This document shows, one piece after another, positions 1 to 6,422 of a DNA stretch of 64,000 nucleotides. The DNA lies in NCBI GenBank assembly GCA_038209365.1, contig JBBQXS010000019.1:1-64000 (forward strand), given 5' to 3'. The translations under genes were made by a program, and so were the position numbers. This stretch comes from DASQHW01 sp038209365 (GTDB lineage: Bacteria; Actinomycetota; Acidimicrobiia; IMCC26256; PALSA-610). The notes below the pieces were generated by a model. That model saw only the letters and a list, made by a program, of their open reading frames with translations, made no database searches and had not been told where the DNA came from. Position 1 is the stretch's first letter. Each line of letters opens with the position of its first letter.

Positions 1-30
1 GAACGCACACAGCGCGTGGAGGTTATTGCC

Positions 31-309
31 GTGAACAAGGGCGAGCTCGTCGATGCGATCGCGAGCGAAGCGAACTTGAGCAAGACCGATGCGGAGAACG
101 CATTGAACGCGTTCATCAACGCCGTAAGCGGAGCCGTCGCGAGTGGCGACAAGGTGACGCTGCCGCGCTTCGGGACGTTCGCCATCTCACAACGGAGCGC
201 GCGTACGGGTATGAACCCGCAGACTCGCGAGCCGATTCAGATTGCGGCGTCGAAGAGCGTGAAATTCACCGTGGGGTCCGAGCTGAAGAAGCTCGTGAAC
301 AACTCCTGA
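31..309 (+). CDS. hup: HU-family nucleoid DNA-binding protein
   Basis: Histone-like protein that binds and bends DNA as a dimer in the nucleoid. The 92 residues cover a complete HU fold: helical N-terminus (MNKGELVDAIA), the RFGTF turn at about 46-50, and the beta-arm RTGMNPQTREP with the intercalating proline near residue 63. The GTG at 31 is chosen over the in-frame GTG at 16 because GGAGG at 18-22 sits 8 nt before it and the protein then begins with the canonical MNK. Mycobacterial HupB carries a Lys/Ala-rich tail in the same chain. Here the protein stops after the HU fold, and a Lys/Ala-rich protein is encoded separately just downstream. Confidence 0.95.
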   Translation: MNKGELVDAIASEANLSKTDAENALNAFINAVSGAVASGDKVTLPRFGTFAISQRSARTGMNPQTREPIQIAASKSVKFTVGSELKKLVNNS

Positions 310-399
310 TGGCGTAGGGCGTGGGTTGCTCCCCCACGTACCGAGTGAGACGAAGTTCGAACTTCCCCGAGTGAGAGCTCTCCGAGAAAGGTGGTGACC

Positions 400-792
400 G
401 TGCCTCCGGCGAAGAAGGCCACGAAGAAGCGGGCTGCCAAGAAGGCCACGCGCAAGGCTGCGGGCCGAAAGGCTGCCAAGAAGCGGACTGCCAAGAAGGC
501 TGTCCGGAAGGCTGCGGGCCGAAAGGCCGCGAAGAAGCGGACTGCGAAGAAGGCTGTCCGGAAGAAGGCGGCGAAGAAGGCTGCCAAGAAGCGGACTGCG
601 AAGAAGGCCGTCCGGAAGAAGGCGGCGAAGAAGCGCGGCCCGGCGAAGAAGCGCCGCAAGGCCACGAAGAAGTCGAGCGCCAAGAAGGCGCCGGCGAAGA
701 AGCGTCGTCGTCGCAAGGCGACGAAGAAAGCTACGCCGGCTGCGAGGCGGACCCGGCGGACCGTGCGGAAGCGCACGACCAAGAGGAAATAG
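400..792 (+). CDS. Lys/Ala-rich histone H1-like protein
   Basis: About 130 residues made almost entirely of Lys, Ala and Arg in AAKK / KKRTAKKAVR patterns, with no globular domain. Such chains bind DNA by charge and resemble the C-terminal tail of mycobacterial HupB and eukaryotic H1. The GTG at 400 follows an AAAGGTGG stretch with suitable spacing; GTGs at 391 and 394 are alternatives. It lies 90 bp after hup on the same strand, so co-expression is likely. The coding region contains three 54-bp tandem units (454-615), so length probably varies between strains. The role in DNA compaction is inferred from composition and neighbourhood. Confidence 0.8.
   Translation: MPPAKKATKKRAAKKATRKAAGRKAAKKRTAKKAVRKAAGRKAAKKRTAKKAVRKKAAKKAAKKRTAKKAVRKKAAKKRGPAKKRRKATKKSSAKKAPAKKRRRRKATKKATPAARRTRRTVRKRTTKRK
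454..615 (+). repeat. Three 54-bp in-frame tandem repeats
   Basis: Units start at 454, 508 and 562. The first two encode KAAGRKAAKKRTAKKAVR and are nearly identical at the DNA level. The third encodes the variant KKAAKKAAKKRTAKKAVR. The period is 18 codons, so gain or loss of a unit keeps the frame. Confidence 0.85.
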
Positions 793-872
793 CCGGTTCC
801 CACGGCGAGAAACCGAAGTTGGGCCCGGGGTTCGCCCTCCGGGCCCTTCTTCAATTCCGGAATTCTGCGATG

Positions 873-1598
873 TTAGAGGTCGTCGATGCGGGCGAATGCT
901 TCGGCGGCCCGGCATCCCACGCGCAGGCCGTCCACGCGGGCTTCGAAGTGCAAGCGTGCGGCGAACGCGGCGCGCTGCTCGTCGGGCCGGTCGTCGATTC
1001 GCATCGTCGAACGCCACTGGCTGCGGTGGGCGAGCAGGGCGTCCACCTTGCGACCGACATACCCGTGCACGTCTTCGAGGTGCGTGACACGCGCGGGCTC
1101 GAAGCAGAGCATCGTCGCGGGCCGGTGCGGCGCGAGACCCTGTTCGGGGAAGAAGTGCGGGTCACGGGCAGCGACGATCGCGGCGATCGTCAGGAAACCG
1201 GCCTCGCGGTGGTCGGGGTGGAGTCGGTACGGGCGCCACGGGTCGTGACCGAGCACGACATCGGGACGGGTGCGCCTGATCACCCCGCACACCGCGGCGC
1301 GCGCGGCCATGTCGTCGACCAGCTCACCGTCGACGAACCGCAGCAGCTCGACGTCGTCGGCGCCCAGGGCCGCGCCGGCGTCTCGTTGTTCGGTCTCGCG
1401 CCGGGCGACCAGTGCCGCGAGGTCGGCGTCGGGGTCCCAGGTGCCCTTGGCGCCGTCGGTGCAGACGCACATCGTGACGTGGGCGCCGGCGTCGGCCCAC
1501 TTGGCGAGCGTGGCGCCGCAGCCGAACTCGATGTCGTCGGGGTGGGCGCCGACGGCAAGTGCACGTTGCGGCGCCGGCAAATCGACGGTGACCGTCAT
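873..1598 (-). CDS. PIG-L/LmbE-family zinc deacetylase
   Basis: 241-residue protein of the family that includes MshB, Mca and GlcNAc-PI de-N-acetylases, which remove acyl groups from amino sugars using zinc. The zinc motif AHPDD is at residues 18-22 and the second histidine motif HPDH near residue 150. Its ATG overlaps the stop of the upstream cofC gene (shared bases 1595-1598), so translation is probably coupled. Substrate is unknown. A separate mca lies at 42.7 kb, so this is not the only family member here. The pairing with cofC hints at a role near F420 or a glycosylated cofactor, which is speculative. Confidence 0.85.
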   Translation of the reverse strand: MTVTVDLPAPQRALAVGAHPDDIEFGCGATLAKWADAGAHVTMCVCTDGAKGTWDPDADLAALVARRETEQRDAGAALGADDVELLRFVDGELVDDMAARAAVCGVIRRTRPDVVLGHDPWRPYRLHPDHREAGFLTIAAIVAARDPHFFPEQGLAPHRPATMLCFEPARVTHLEDVHGYVGRKVDALLAHRSQWRSTMRIDDRPDEQRAAFAARLHFEARVDGLRVGCRAAEAFARIDDL

Positions 1599-2215
1599 CG
1601 TCGGGAGTGATGCTGGTCTCGCAGCGCGTCGAGCAGCTGCAGGTCGTCCTCGATGTCGACGTCGAAGCCGAGCGCGGGGTCGCGCAGCACCCGGACGTCG
1701 AGCCCGCGTCGATGCGCCTCGTCGACGTGTCGGGCCGCCGAGCCGGGCCCGTACGAGAATGCGAAGGGCGCGTCGGTCGGCAGCGAGAGGACCGGCGTGC
1801 CGTCGTCACGGTGGTCGGGGACCACGATGGCGAGCGGCGTGGCGCCGTCGCCGGCGACAGCATCGAGCGATGATGCGAGCGGCAGATCGGCGTGCACGAC
1901 GACGACGCGCGCGAGGCCGCGTGCGCGCACCCATGCGCGGCCGTCGTCGGCCGCGGCGTCGAGAGATCCGGGATCGTCGATGACGGCGAGCTCCCGCTCC
2001 AGGGCCCACGCCACGACGTCTGACGCACTTGACACCACGACGACCGGCCGCGCACCGGCGGCGCCGACAACGCGCTCGGCCATCGTGCGCGCCAGCGTGG
2101 CGCGCGCGGCCTCGTCGAGCACGGCGGCCAGTCGCGCCTTGCCGTGCGCGAACGAACGCAACGGCACGACGATTCCGGCGCTGTCACCAGCACGCGCATC
2201 GGACCGTTGTGCCAT
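1595..2215 (-). CDS. cofC: 2-phospho-L-lactate / phosphoenolpyruvate guanylyltransferase (F420 biosynthesis)
   Basis: Transfers GMP from GTP to phospholactate or phosphoenolpyruvate, making the activated precursor of coenzyme F420. The 206 residues show the CofC/FbiD signatures: VVPLRSFAHGKARLA near the N-terminus (nucleotide-binding loop), HADLPLA in the middle, then PDHRDDGTPVL and the C-terminal LGFDVDIEDDL. The gene is the first of a two-gene unit with the PIG-L deacetylase. A degenerate copy of the start-proximal repeat described at 14.2 kb lies directly upstream (about 2257-2300). The luciferase-like oxidoreductases further along the window are possible users of F420. Confidence 0.9.
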   Translation of the reverse strand: MAQRSDARAGDSAGIVVPLRSFAHGKARLAAVLDEAARATLARTMAERVVGAAGARPVVVVSSASDVVAWALERELAVIDDPGSLDAAADDGRAWVRARGLARVVVVHADLPLASSLDAVAGDGATPLAIVVPDHRDDGTPVLSLPTDAPFAFSYGPGSAARHVDEAHRRGLDVRVLRDPALGFDVDIEDDLQLLDALRDQHHSRR

Positions 2216-2256
2216 GACGTCTGACTCCCTCGCTGCCGCATCCGTACGCTCACATC

Positions 2257-2300
2257 GCTCCCCCGCTTCGCCATCCTTGGCTCCGCTGCGTCGGCACGAT
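2257..2300 (-). repeat. Degenerate copy of the 50-bp start-proximal repeat
   Basis: Read on the minus strand this segment contains GACGCAGCGGAGCCAAGGAT followed by GGCGAAGCGGGGGAGC. It closely matches the two tandem units at 14197-14294. A further GGCAGCGAGGGAG lies between it and the cofC ATG, placing GGGAG about 10 nt before the start. Confidence 0.65.
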
Positions 2301-2320
2301 CACGTCCGCATGAGGCTGCG

Positions 2321-2326
2321 TATGCT
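2321..2326 (+). promoter_or_regulatory. -10 element of a probable leaderless promoter
   Basis: TATGCT ends 9 nt before the GTG at 2335, and no Shine-Dalgarno sequence is visible. The mRNA would begin at or next to the start codon. No convincing -35 is seen. Confidence 0.5.
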
Positions 2327-2334
2327 ACTGATTC

Positions 2335-3039
2335 GTGGATGTGATCTATCCGGCTGCCAAGGCCGTGTTCTGGCCCTGGCTCCGGTTCGGGTTGCAGTGG
2401 ACGATCGAGGGTGCAGCGCACGTTCCCGAGCACGGTCCTGTGATCCTTGCGAGCAACCACGTGTCGTACCTCGATCCGCTGACAATGGCGTGGGTTGCCG
2501 ACCGGAGGGGCCGCCGGCTGCGCTTCCTTGCCAAGGCGGAGCTGTTCGCGAAGCCCGCGCTGGGCTGGTTGTTGCGAGGCGCGCACCAGATCCCGGTGAT
2601 GCGGGGTTCGGCTGATGCCGCGGGGGCGCTGGGCGCCGCTGTGGACGCGTTGCACCGAGGCGAGTGTGTCGCGGTGTTTCCGGAAGGAACGATCTCGCTC
2701 GACCTCGAGCCGATGCGCGGCAAGTCGGGCACCGCGCGGCTGGCGCAACAGGCCCATGCGCCGATCGTGCCGGTCGGGTTGTGGGGCACGCACCGCATGA
2801 TGATGAAGGGACGAAAACCGAGCTGGAAATGGGGTGTCGCGCAGGTTGCCGTCGTCGGCGAACCGATCCGTGTCGGCGCGGACGAGCATGTCAAGGCGGC
2901 GACGGCTCGCGTGATGGATGCGATCAGCGGCTGTGTCGCGCGAGCGCGCACCATCTATCCGCAGCGACCGGGACCGGGCGACGACGCGTGGTGGTGGCGC
3001 GAAGCGGCGACCGCGCGCACGCACCAGAAGTCGGCGTGA
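2335..3039 (+). CDS. 1-acyl-sn-glycerol-3-phosphate acyltransferase (PlsC family)
   Basis: Acylates lysophosphatidate in membrane phospholipid synthesis. The 234-residue protein has the acyltransferase motif I NHVSYLD (residues 41-47, catalytic His and Asp) and motif III FPEGTIS (about 115-121). The N-terminus has a hydrophobic stretch (AVFWPWLRFGL) that probably anchors it to the inner membrane. Start choice between GTG 2335 and GTG 2341 is open; 2335 fits the -10 box. It precedes gpsA by 76 bp, and gpsA makes the glycerol-3-phosphate backbone, so the two genes fit one lipid-precursor unit. Confidence 0.9.
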   Translation: MDVIYPAAKAVFWPWLRFGLQWTIEGAAHVPEHGPVILASNHVSYLDPLTMAWVADRRGRRLRFLAKAELFAKPALGWLLRGAHQIPVMRGSADAAGALGAAVDALHRGECVAVFPEGTISLDLEPMRGKSGTARLAQQAHAPIVPVGLWGTHRMMMKGRKPSWKWGVAQVAVVGEPIRVGADEHVKAATARVMDAISGCVARARTIYPQRPGPGDDAWWWREAATARTHQKSA

Positions 3040-3115
3040 CCGGCGCGGCGCAGGCCCGAGGCCCGGGCGGTCTTCGACGCGTCGCAGGTGGTGGACGGCC
3101 GGAGGCCGAAGCCGC

Positions 3116-4126
3116 ATGAGCAAGGTCGCCGTCGTCGGCGCGGGCTCGTGGGGGACCGCCGTCGCCGCGATCGCAGCCGGCAACGCGCCGACGACGCTGT
3201 GGGCGCGCCGGCCCGAGCTCGCCGCCGAGATCGACTCGGCGCACGAGAGCTCCGAGTACCTGCCGGGTGTGCGCTTGCCCGAATCGTTGCGCGCGACCGC
3301 GTCACTCGAGGAAGCATGTGCCGGCGCGGACGTCATCGTGCTCGGCGTGCCGTCGCACGGCTTGCGCGCGGTGCTCGCCGACGCGCAGCCCTTCATCGGT
3401 CCGAAGGTGCCGCTCGTGAGCCTCGCCAAGGGGATCGAACAGGGCACGTTGGCCCGGATGACCGAGGTCGCGTGCGAGACACTTCCCGATCACGACGGTG
3501 CGTACGTCGGTGTCCTGACCGGACCGAACCTCGCGCGGGAGGTCGCAGCCGGACAACCGACGGCTTCGGTCGTCGCGGTCGCGGACGAACGGGTCGCGGA
3601 AGGCCTGCAGCAGCTGTTCTTCTCGCCGAACTTCCGCGTCTACACGAATCCGGACGTGATCGGGTGCGAGATGGCGGGCGCGTTGAAGAACGTGCTCGCG
3701 ATCGGCGCAGGCATCGCCGACGGCCTCGGCTACGGCGACAACACCAAAGCGGCGCTGATGACGCGCGGCCTTGCCGAGCTGGCGCGGCTCGGCATCGCGA
3801 TGGGCGGGGACCCGCTGACATTCGCAGGCCTCGCCGGCATGGGCGACCTGATCGCGACGTGCAGCAGCCCCCAGAGCCGCAACCGCCACGTCGGGATGCA
3901 GCTCGGCAAGGGACAACCGCTCGACGACATCGTCAACGAGATGCACATGGTCGCCGAGGGCGTGAAGACGACCGCGGCCGTGCTCGAGCTCGCGGGACGC
4001 CACAAGGTCGAGATGCCGCTCGCCTCGTTCGTCGGGCGCGTGCTGTACGAGGGCGCCCGGCCTGCCGACCTCGTTCCCGAGCTGATGCTGCGCAAGGCGA
4101 AGCCCGAGCTGCACGGCATGCGGTGA
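3116..4126 (+). CDS. gpsA: Glycerol-3-phosphate dehydrogenase [NAD(P)+]
   Basis: Reduces dihydroxyacetone phosphate to sn-glycerol-3-phosphate for phospholipids. The 336 residues begin MSKVAVVGAGSWGTA, the NAD-binding Rossmann glycine loop. The C-terminal domain shows KNVLAIGAGIADGLGYGDN with the catalytic lysine, and GLAGMGDLIATC. The ATG at 3116 is preceded by GGAGG at 3101-3105; a longer in-frame extension upstream is not conserved-looking. The stop overlaps the ATG of the next gene (TGATG at 4124-4128), indicating translational coupling. Confidence 0.96.
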   Translation: MSKVAVVGAGSWGTAVAAIAAGNAPTTLWARRPELAAEIDSAHESSEYLPGVRLPESLRATASLEEACAGADVIVLGVPSHGLRAVLADAQPFIGPKVPLVSLAKGIEQGTLARMTEVACETLPDHDGAYVGVLTGPNLAREVAAGQPTASVVAVADERVAEGLQQLFFSPNFRVYTNPDVIGCEMAGALKNVLAIGAGIADGLGYGDNTKAALMTRGLAELARLGIAMGGDPLTFAGLAGMGDLIATCSSPQSRNRHVGMQLGKGQPLDDIVNEMHMVAEGVKTTAAVLELAGRHKVEMPLASFVGRVLYEGARPADLVPELMLRKAKPELHGMR

Positions 4127-5133
4127 TGGCGGTCGCCGCGCTCGGTGCACTGACGACCGGGAGGATCGCAACGGTCGACGAACGGGGATCCGTCACCCGA
4201 GCGGCGGTCACGCTCGGATGGCGGGTGCACACCCGTGATCGCTGGATCGATCCCGCATCGGACGTGTCGGTGCGAGCGTCGCGCCTCGGCCCGGCGCCCG
4301 TCACCGAGACGATGGTGCGCGTGCCGGGTGGCGACGCGATCGAGCGTGCGTACGCGGTCGGCGACCATGGGGGCGTCGTGGTCGTCGAGGTCGAGAACGC
4401 GTCACCCGAGGCGATCGCGGTCGCGTTCGCGGTGCGCGGCGCGTCGGTGGCGGAAGTGCTCGCGTTGCCGCGCCCGCCGGGCGCGATCGAACCCGACGGC
4501 GCGGTCGTGTTCCCGGTTCCGCACCGCACGGTGTTGCGCGTCGCGCTCGGCGACCCGTCGGTCGACGTGCGGACGTTGCCCGACTGGCAGGCGGTTGGGC
4601 GGGGCTGGGTGGCGATACTCGATCGGGGAATGCGCACGGAGCTGCCCGAGCCGTGGCAGTCGCGGATCGATGCCGCGCGTGCCGACGCGTTGCTTGCGCC
4701 TCCGTCCGCGGACGCCTTCGTGGCGTTGGAGGACTGGGCGTTCGACGACGAGGCCGCGTCGATGTGGCCGCAGCTGGGTGTTCGGGCCCGGCATGCCGCC
4801 CGCCGCCGCCGGATCGGCACGGGGGTGCTCGGCGAGATGCGCGCCGCGCTCGTGCGCGAGCGGCGCGCCCACGTGGACCTGCTGGGCGGATTCCGCACCG
4901 AGTGGCTCGGCGAGCATCTTGCCGTCCACGACGCACCGTTGCGCCGCGGACGCGTGTCGTTCGCGCTGCGCTGGCACGGCGCGCGTCCGGCCTTGCTCTG
5001 GGACGCGCCCGAGGGCTCGGTGCTCCGTGTGCCCGCGATCGATCCGACCTGGACGTCGTCGACAGCCGTCGGCGAGACACTGCTCGCCGCGCCGGCGGAT
5101 GCGGCGCGCGCCGCGCCGGAATCCTTCTCGTGA
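4126..5133 (+). CDS. Protein of unknown function, coupled to gpsA
   Basis: 335 residues that I do not recognise. The N-terminal half is rich in short alternating hydrophobic stretches (VVVVEVENASPEAIAVAFAV), which suggests beta-sandwich structure. The C-terminal half is Arg- and Trp-rich (LGGFRTEWLGEHLAVHD). No signal peptide, membrane segment or catalytic motif is evident. It is translationally coupled to gpsA upstream (ATG overlapping TGA) and to the adenylate cyclase downstream (GTGA overlap at 5130-5133). That makes it the middle gene of a tight three-gene unit. Confidence 0.8.
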   Translation: MAVAALGALTTGRIATVDERGSVTRAAVTLGWRVHTRDRWIDPASDVSVRASRLGPAPVTETMVRVPGGDAIERAYAVGDHGGVVVVEVENASPEAIAVAFAVRGASVAEVLALPRPPGAIEPDGAVVFPVPHRTVLRVALGDPSVDVRTLPDWQAVGRGWVAILDRGMRTELPEPWQSRIDAARADALLAPPSADAFVALEDWAFDDEAASMWPQLGVRARHAARRRRIGTGVLGEMRAALVRERRAHVDLLGGFRTEWLGEHLAVHDAPLRRGRVSFALRWHGARPALLWDAPEGSVLRVPAIDPTWTSSTAVGETLLAAPADAARAAPESFS

Positions 5134-5258
5134 GCGAGCGTCGCGAGGCGGGTACCCCGCCGAGCAGCGAGCGGGGCCCGAGCGGCCCGGCGGCGCAGCC
5201 GCCGAGAGCGGAGAACGTGAGCGAGCGTCGCGAGGCGGGTACCCCGCCGAGCAGCGAG
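5130..5258 (+). repeat. 42-bp direct repeat with 87-bp period
   Basis: The same 42 bases occur at 5130-5171 and 5217-5258, starting with GTGAGCGAGCGTCGCGAGGC. The period is 87 bp, i.e. 29 codons, so the cyclase frame is kept and its start codon and first 14 codons are duplicated. Each copy contains the small palindrome GGCGGGTACCCCGCC. Confidence 0.85.
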
Positions 5259-6368
5259 TATCTGGAGGATTTCGTCGCGGCGGGTGTGTACGACGCGGAT
5301 GCTCCCAACGCGGCTGCGTGGTTGGAGCTGCTCGACTTCCTCGTGGACGAGGTCGGCGCGTCGATCCCGGAGATCGTGCACGCGTGCGAGCACGGCGGCG
5401 AGTTCAGCCTCGGCGCGTTCCGGACGCTGAGCGCCGGCCGCGACCGGTTCACACTGTCGGAGGCGGTGACGCAAGCCGCGATCGACGCCGACTTCGCTCT
5501 CCAGCTGTGGCGCAGCGCGGGCTTTCCCGAGCCGCGGTCGTTCGAGCGTCGCTTCGGTCCCGCGGACGTCGAGATGTTCCGGCTGTTCGAGATGCTCGCA
5601 GGTTTCGTACAGCGCGAGCTCGTCCTGCAGCTCGCCCGCACGATGGGCGAAGCGGTCAGCCGGATCGCCGACGCCGAGGTGGCGTTGCTGCGGTCGAACA
5701 TCGAAGCCCCGCTCGCGGTGTCGAACCGGTACGTCGACGTCGCCCGAACCTACATGCAGGTTGCCGCGGAGCTGTTTCCGCGTGTTGCCGAGGCCCTCGA
5801 CACGCTGCACCGGCACCACCTGCTCGCCATCGGCCGTCGTTACAGCGAGGTCGGTGCGCCGACGTCGGCGCTCAATGTCGTGCAGCTCGCGGTGGGCTTC
5901 GCGGACCTCGCCGGATTCACGGGGCTCTCGAGCCAGCTCGACGTGTCCGATCTCGCGCTGATGATCGCGCGGTTCGAGGCGACCACGGGCGACGTGGTGA
6001 CGAGCGCCGGCGCCTCGGTCGTCAAACGGATCGGCGACGCCGTCATGTACGTGTCGAACGCGCCCGGGGTGGGGTGCGCGCTCTCGCTCGATCTCATCGA
6101 AGCGTGTGCAGCCGCGGGCTTGCCGAAGCTACGCGTTGGTCTCGCGTTCGGCGACGTGATGGTGCGTCAGGGTGACTTCTACGGACCGACGGTGAACCTC
6201 GCGGCGCGGCTGGTCGCGGCCGCGGAGCCGGGCACTGCCTTGACCGACCGGCAGCTGTACGAGCGTCTCGTTCGCGTGCGCCTCGGTTACACGTTCGCTC
6301 CCGTAGGCCGCCTGACGCTCGCCGGATTCTCCGAGACCGTCGAGGCCTACCAACTCCTCCGCTCGTAG
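5130..6368 (+). CDS. Class III adenylate/guanylate cyclase with N-terminal regulatory domain
   Basis: Makes cyclic nucleotide from ATP or GTP. Residues from about 30 to 240 form a helical region like the regulatory domain of mycobacterial Rv1264-type cyclases. The catalytic domain follows with FADLAGFT (first metal Asp, near 258), VVKRIGDAVMY (Lys and second Asp) and GDFYGPTVNLAARL (the Asn/Arg pair). All catalytic residues are present. The start is uncertain because the start codon is duplicated: GTG 5130 gives 412 residues, GTG 5217 gives 383. A paralogue of similar layout lies at 41615-42637. A strong terminator follows. Confidence 0.88.
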   Translation: MSERREAGTPPSSERGPSGPAAQPPRAENVSERREAGTPPSSEYLEDFVAAGVYDADAPNAAAWLELLDFLVDEVGASIPEIVHACEHGGEFSLGAFRTLSAGRDRFTLSEAVTQAAIDADFALQLWRSAGFPEPRSFERRFGPADVEMFRLFEMLAGFVQRELVLQLARTMGEAVSRIADAEVALLRSNIEAPLAVSNRYVDVARTYMQVAAELFPRVAEALDTLHRHHLLAIGRRYSEVGAPTSALNVVQLAVGFADLAGFTGLSSQLDVSDLALMIARFEATTGDVVTSAGASVVKRIGDAVMYVSNAPGVGCALSLDLIEACAAAGLPKLRVGLAFGDVMVRQGDFYGPTVNLAARLVAAAEPGTALTDRQLYERLVRVRLGYTFAPVGRLTLAGFSETVEAYQLLRS

Positions 6369-6373
6369 GCCCG

Positions 6374-6422
6374 AAGGGGGCGTGTGTGGGGTGCGATTTT
6401 CGCACCCCACACACGCCCCCTT
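6374..6422. terminator. Perfect 23-bp hairpin, probable bidirectional terminator
   Basis: A perfect inverted repeat with stem arms 6374-6396 and 6400-6422 around a TTT loop. It sits between the convergent cyclase and mannosidase genes and overlaps the mannosidase stop codon. The A/T ends give short T runs on either strand. The outer stem GCGTGTGTGG / CCACACACGC is shared with the hairpin at 9149-9185. Confidence 0.85.

Noticed and set aside
454..615. Possible CRISPR array from regular repeats
   Set aside because: Units are directly adjacent, coding and have no spacers.
187..1017. Minus-strand Arg/Leu-rich frame opposite the H1-like gene
   Set aside because: Mirror of Lys/Ala codons; low-complexity product with no start context.
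1324..3447. 707-residue open frame on the minus strand across cofC, plsC and gpsA
   Set aside because: Arg/Pro/Ser-rich composition and no family motif; it is a shadow of real genes in high-GC DNA.
3933..5819. 628-residue minus-strand open frame opposite the unknown protein and cyclase
   Set aside because: Shadow frame; codon and residue composition are unlike real genes, and three coupled plus-strand genes explain the DNA.
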